This document shows, one piece after another, positions 62,637 through 64,000 of a DNA stretch of 64,000 nucleotides (position 1 is its first letter; the number at the start of each line of letters is the position of its first letter). The stretch lies in the NCBI GenBank assembly GCA_964525565.1, contig CAZGHI010000011.1:3007-67006 (forward strand), given 5' to 3'. Made by a program: the position numbers and the translations under genes. The DNA comes from OLB6 sp964525565. Its GTDB lineage: Bacteria > Bacteroidota > Ignavibacteria > Kapaibacteriales > Kapaibacteriaceae. The notes under the pieces are model-generated. The model made no database searches, was not told where the DNA came from, and saw nothing but the letters and a program-made list of their open reading frames with translations.

Positions 62637-64000
62637 CTATCGGGATATCTGAAACGGGAGCGTCCGGAAGTTTCTGTCGGAACCCCACAACAGCAGATAG
62701 GTTCCGTTCACGAAATCTGGGATGCTGATGCGTTGTTCGCTGGGGTTGGTAATTGTACCGCTACAAACCAGCCGAGCCGACATATCAAAGACTTTCCAGG
62801 TACGATCAGAAAGTAGTGGACGGGAATCGTGTACAACGACATCAGTCTGCCGAATCCGAATGTTAAGTCCGGTGATTTTTGATTGATCTTCGAAGACAGC
62901 CGAGCTGCCTTCGTCCAATACATATATGCCAACAGTTGTGCCCATAAACATCCTTCCCGTTTGCGGGCACACGGTAAGCGACCAAACATTACGGATGGTA
63001 TCGCCAAGCTCATTAGCTTGCCAGGGGATGTTTGAATAGCGCTGCCACGTTTCTCCGTTATCAAGAGAGCGGAATACCAGGCTGTCTCCAACGTAAACGG
63101 AGGGCGGGATAGACATTAGCCGAAAGCCCCCTACCGTTATTTCGTCAGTTCCGCTTGGAAGGGGCCGCACAGACACTGCCCAAAAACTAGTGTCCGTAAA
63201 TGCAATGCGATTCCACGTTTGGCCACCATCTTCTGTTGCGAGCAGCCCGCCATCGCCGTTGTTACGTATGGTGTCTGTCTGCGTAACAACAGCAAAACCT
63301 CGGTCGGGATTCGTGGTTGAAAACGTGATTTTGGGTATTTCGCTATGCGGCCGGACGGAATCTACACCATTGAGTACCGGAACTCGCGACCATGTGAATC
63401 CGCCATCAGCGGAGCGGAAAATTCTACCGTGTGTTGCTCCAATGAACAGGAGACCAGCAACTGATGGATGAGCTGTAATGGTACAAAGAACACGTGAACT
63501 TGCTTCGTCGGAAACCACGGCAATGCTGTCCCACGTTCGTCCATTATCTGTGCTCCGCCAAACGGAGTGATACGTAGAGCCGCGCGCAGCGTACAAAGTT
63601 CCGTCTATGCTCTCGGTAATCGCTTCCGAAATGAACCACATGTTGCGCTGCGCAGCATCGTTCAACACCGTCCGAAACGAAGCTCCGCTATTCGTACTGG
63701 TTTTAATCCCATTAAAACGAAAGCCACCAACACAAATAACAGACGTGTCTGATTTTGGGATGTGCACAGATGACAGGTAATTAATTGCTGATAGTGGGCC
63801 AGTTTCAGCAATGTACCATGAGTTACCACCATCATCAGAACGATACAACTGATTTGCCCAGTTGCCAACATAAAGTTTAGAGCAATCTAGTGGATTCAAG
63901 CGTACGGTATACGCTTGTATCGGATTTAGCAATCGCCACCTTCCCTTTTCTGAACTGTGAACAATGGCAGATGAGATGCACAGAAGCAGTACACAAATCC
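62637..64000 (-). CDS. Sortilin/BNR-repeat secreted protein with T9SS sorting domain, 5' end outside the window
   Basis: The frame is open to the right edge; the part at 63935-64000 encodes a signal-peptide-like stretch (CVLLLCISSAIVHS), so only a few residues are missing. The body has repeated Asp-box motifs (SDDGGNSW, STDNGRTWD, SADGGFTW), giving a beta-propeller as in sialidase or sortilin-like proteins. The C-terminus (WKVFDMSARLVCSG, VNGTYLLLW) is a T9SS type A sorting domain. It is probably exported to the cell surface; no catalytic residues can be named. An internal TTG at 63932 is not the true start. Confidence 0.8.
   Translation of the reverse strand, partial: ICVLLLCISSAIVHSSEKGRWRLLNPIQAYTVRLNPLDCSKLYVGNWANQLYRSDDGGNSWYIAETGPLSAINYLSSVHIPKSDTSVICVGGFRFNGIKTSTNSGASFRTVLNDAAQRNMWFISEAITESIDGTLYAARGSTYHSVWRSTDNGRTWDSIAVVSDEASSRVLCTITAHPSVAGLLFIGATHGRIFRSADGGFTWSRVPVLNGVDSVRPHSEIPKITFSTTNPDRGFAVVTQTDTIRNNGDGGLLATEDGGQTWNRIAFTDTSFWAVSVRPLPSGTDEITVGGFRLMSIPPSVYVGDSLVFRSLDNGETWQRYSNIPWQANELGDTIRNVWSLTVCPQTGRMFMGTTVGIYVLDEGSSAVFEDQSKITGLNIRIRQTDVVVHDSRPLLSDRTWKVFDMSARLVCSGTITNPSEQRISIPDFVNGTYLLLWGSDRNFRTLPFQISR

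Noticed and set aside
1..64000. CRISPR arrays, insertion sequences, prophage or integrons
   Set aside because: I saw no regular spacer-repeat pattern, transposase, integrase or phage structural gene anywhere in the window.

Overview
The window looks like a chromosomal segment of a Gram-negative member of the Bacteroidota/Chlorobiota (FCB) group, and an Ignavibacteria or 'Candidatus Kapabacteria'-type lineage would fit. This placement is inferred from gene content. Three secreted proteins end in type IX secretion (T9SS)-like sorting domains. There are GWxTD, DUF5117/DUF4953 protease, DUF2851, DUF2279 and DUF3467 proteins, an LptE/TamB outer-membrane envelope, an atpD-atpC pair away from the other ATP synthase genes, and a recurrent TAnnTTTG promoter element of the Bacteroidota type. 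Four runs of N show a scaffolded draft assembly. No rRNA, tRNA, CRISPR array, insertion sequence or prophage was recognised.

Layout. 1-2.2 kb: a minus-strand pair, MauE/DoxX-like membrane protein then a homocysteine S-methyltransferase/MTHFR fusion cut by the left edge, and a DUF5684 membrane protein with a terminator. 2.6-5.1 kb: lipoprotein metzincin protease. 5.5-7.3 kb: pyrF and DUF2851. 7.3-15.2 kb: an island with long non-coding spacers (about 0.8 and 1.1 kb), a secreted glycoside-hydrolase-like protein, and a HxlR regulator divergent from a tightly coupled five-gene operon (DJ-1/PfpI, outer-membrane protein, bestrophin, TMEM175 channel, F420-reductase-like protein). 15.2-21.9 kb: a dense housekeeping run (threonine dehydrogenase, thioredoxin-fold YyaL, O-antigen ligase-like, folD, RluA, adk) flanked on both sides by DnaA-box-like arrays. 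22.0-25.0 kb: two tandem paralogous outer-membrane proteins with His/Cys-rich tails, one with 20 Cys in 43 residues before an OmpA domain.

26-34.8 kb: RlpA, a LolA-like protein, a TPR lipoprotein, DUF3467, the classical rpmH-rnpA-yidD-yidC cluster, and a thioredoxin-fold T9SS cargo ended by a strong terminator. 34.9-40.2 kb: GWxTD protein, CoA-transferase, membrane Fe-S oxidoreductase and an unusual CDF-type metal transporter. 40.3-48.3 kb, mainly minus strand: guaB, Xaa-Pro peptidase and glycosyltransferase operon; a small lipoprotein on plus; atpD-atpC; a GT39-type transferase. 48.3-55.5 kb: thiolase, isocitrate dehydrogenase, TamB. 55.6-58.8 kb: nuoA-nuoB-anmK and an acyl-CoA dehydrogenase. 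58.9-62.6 kb: metallo-beta-lactamase-fold hydrolase, LptE, cellulose-synthase-like GT2, FAH-family enzyme. 62.6 kb to the end: a sortilin/BNR-repeat T9SS cargo cut by the right edge.

How they fit together. Much of the metabolism supports respiratory growth on acyl-CoA and amino-acid substrates (acyl-CoA dehydrogenase, FadF-like Fe-S quinone reductase, thiolase, CoA-transferase, isocitrate dehydrogenase, complex I and ATP synthase parts). A second theme is outer-envelope building (LptE, TamB, YidC, RlpA, LolA-like, glycosyltransferases). The least explained parts are the HxlR/ion-channel operon, the Cys/His-rich outer-membrane pair, and the methyltransferase domain that has lost its zinc cysteines.
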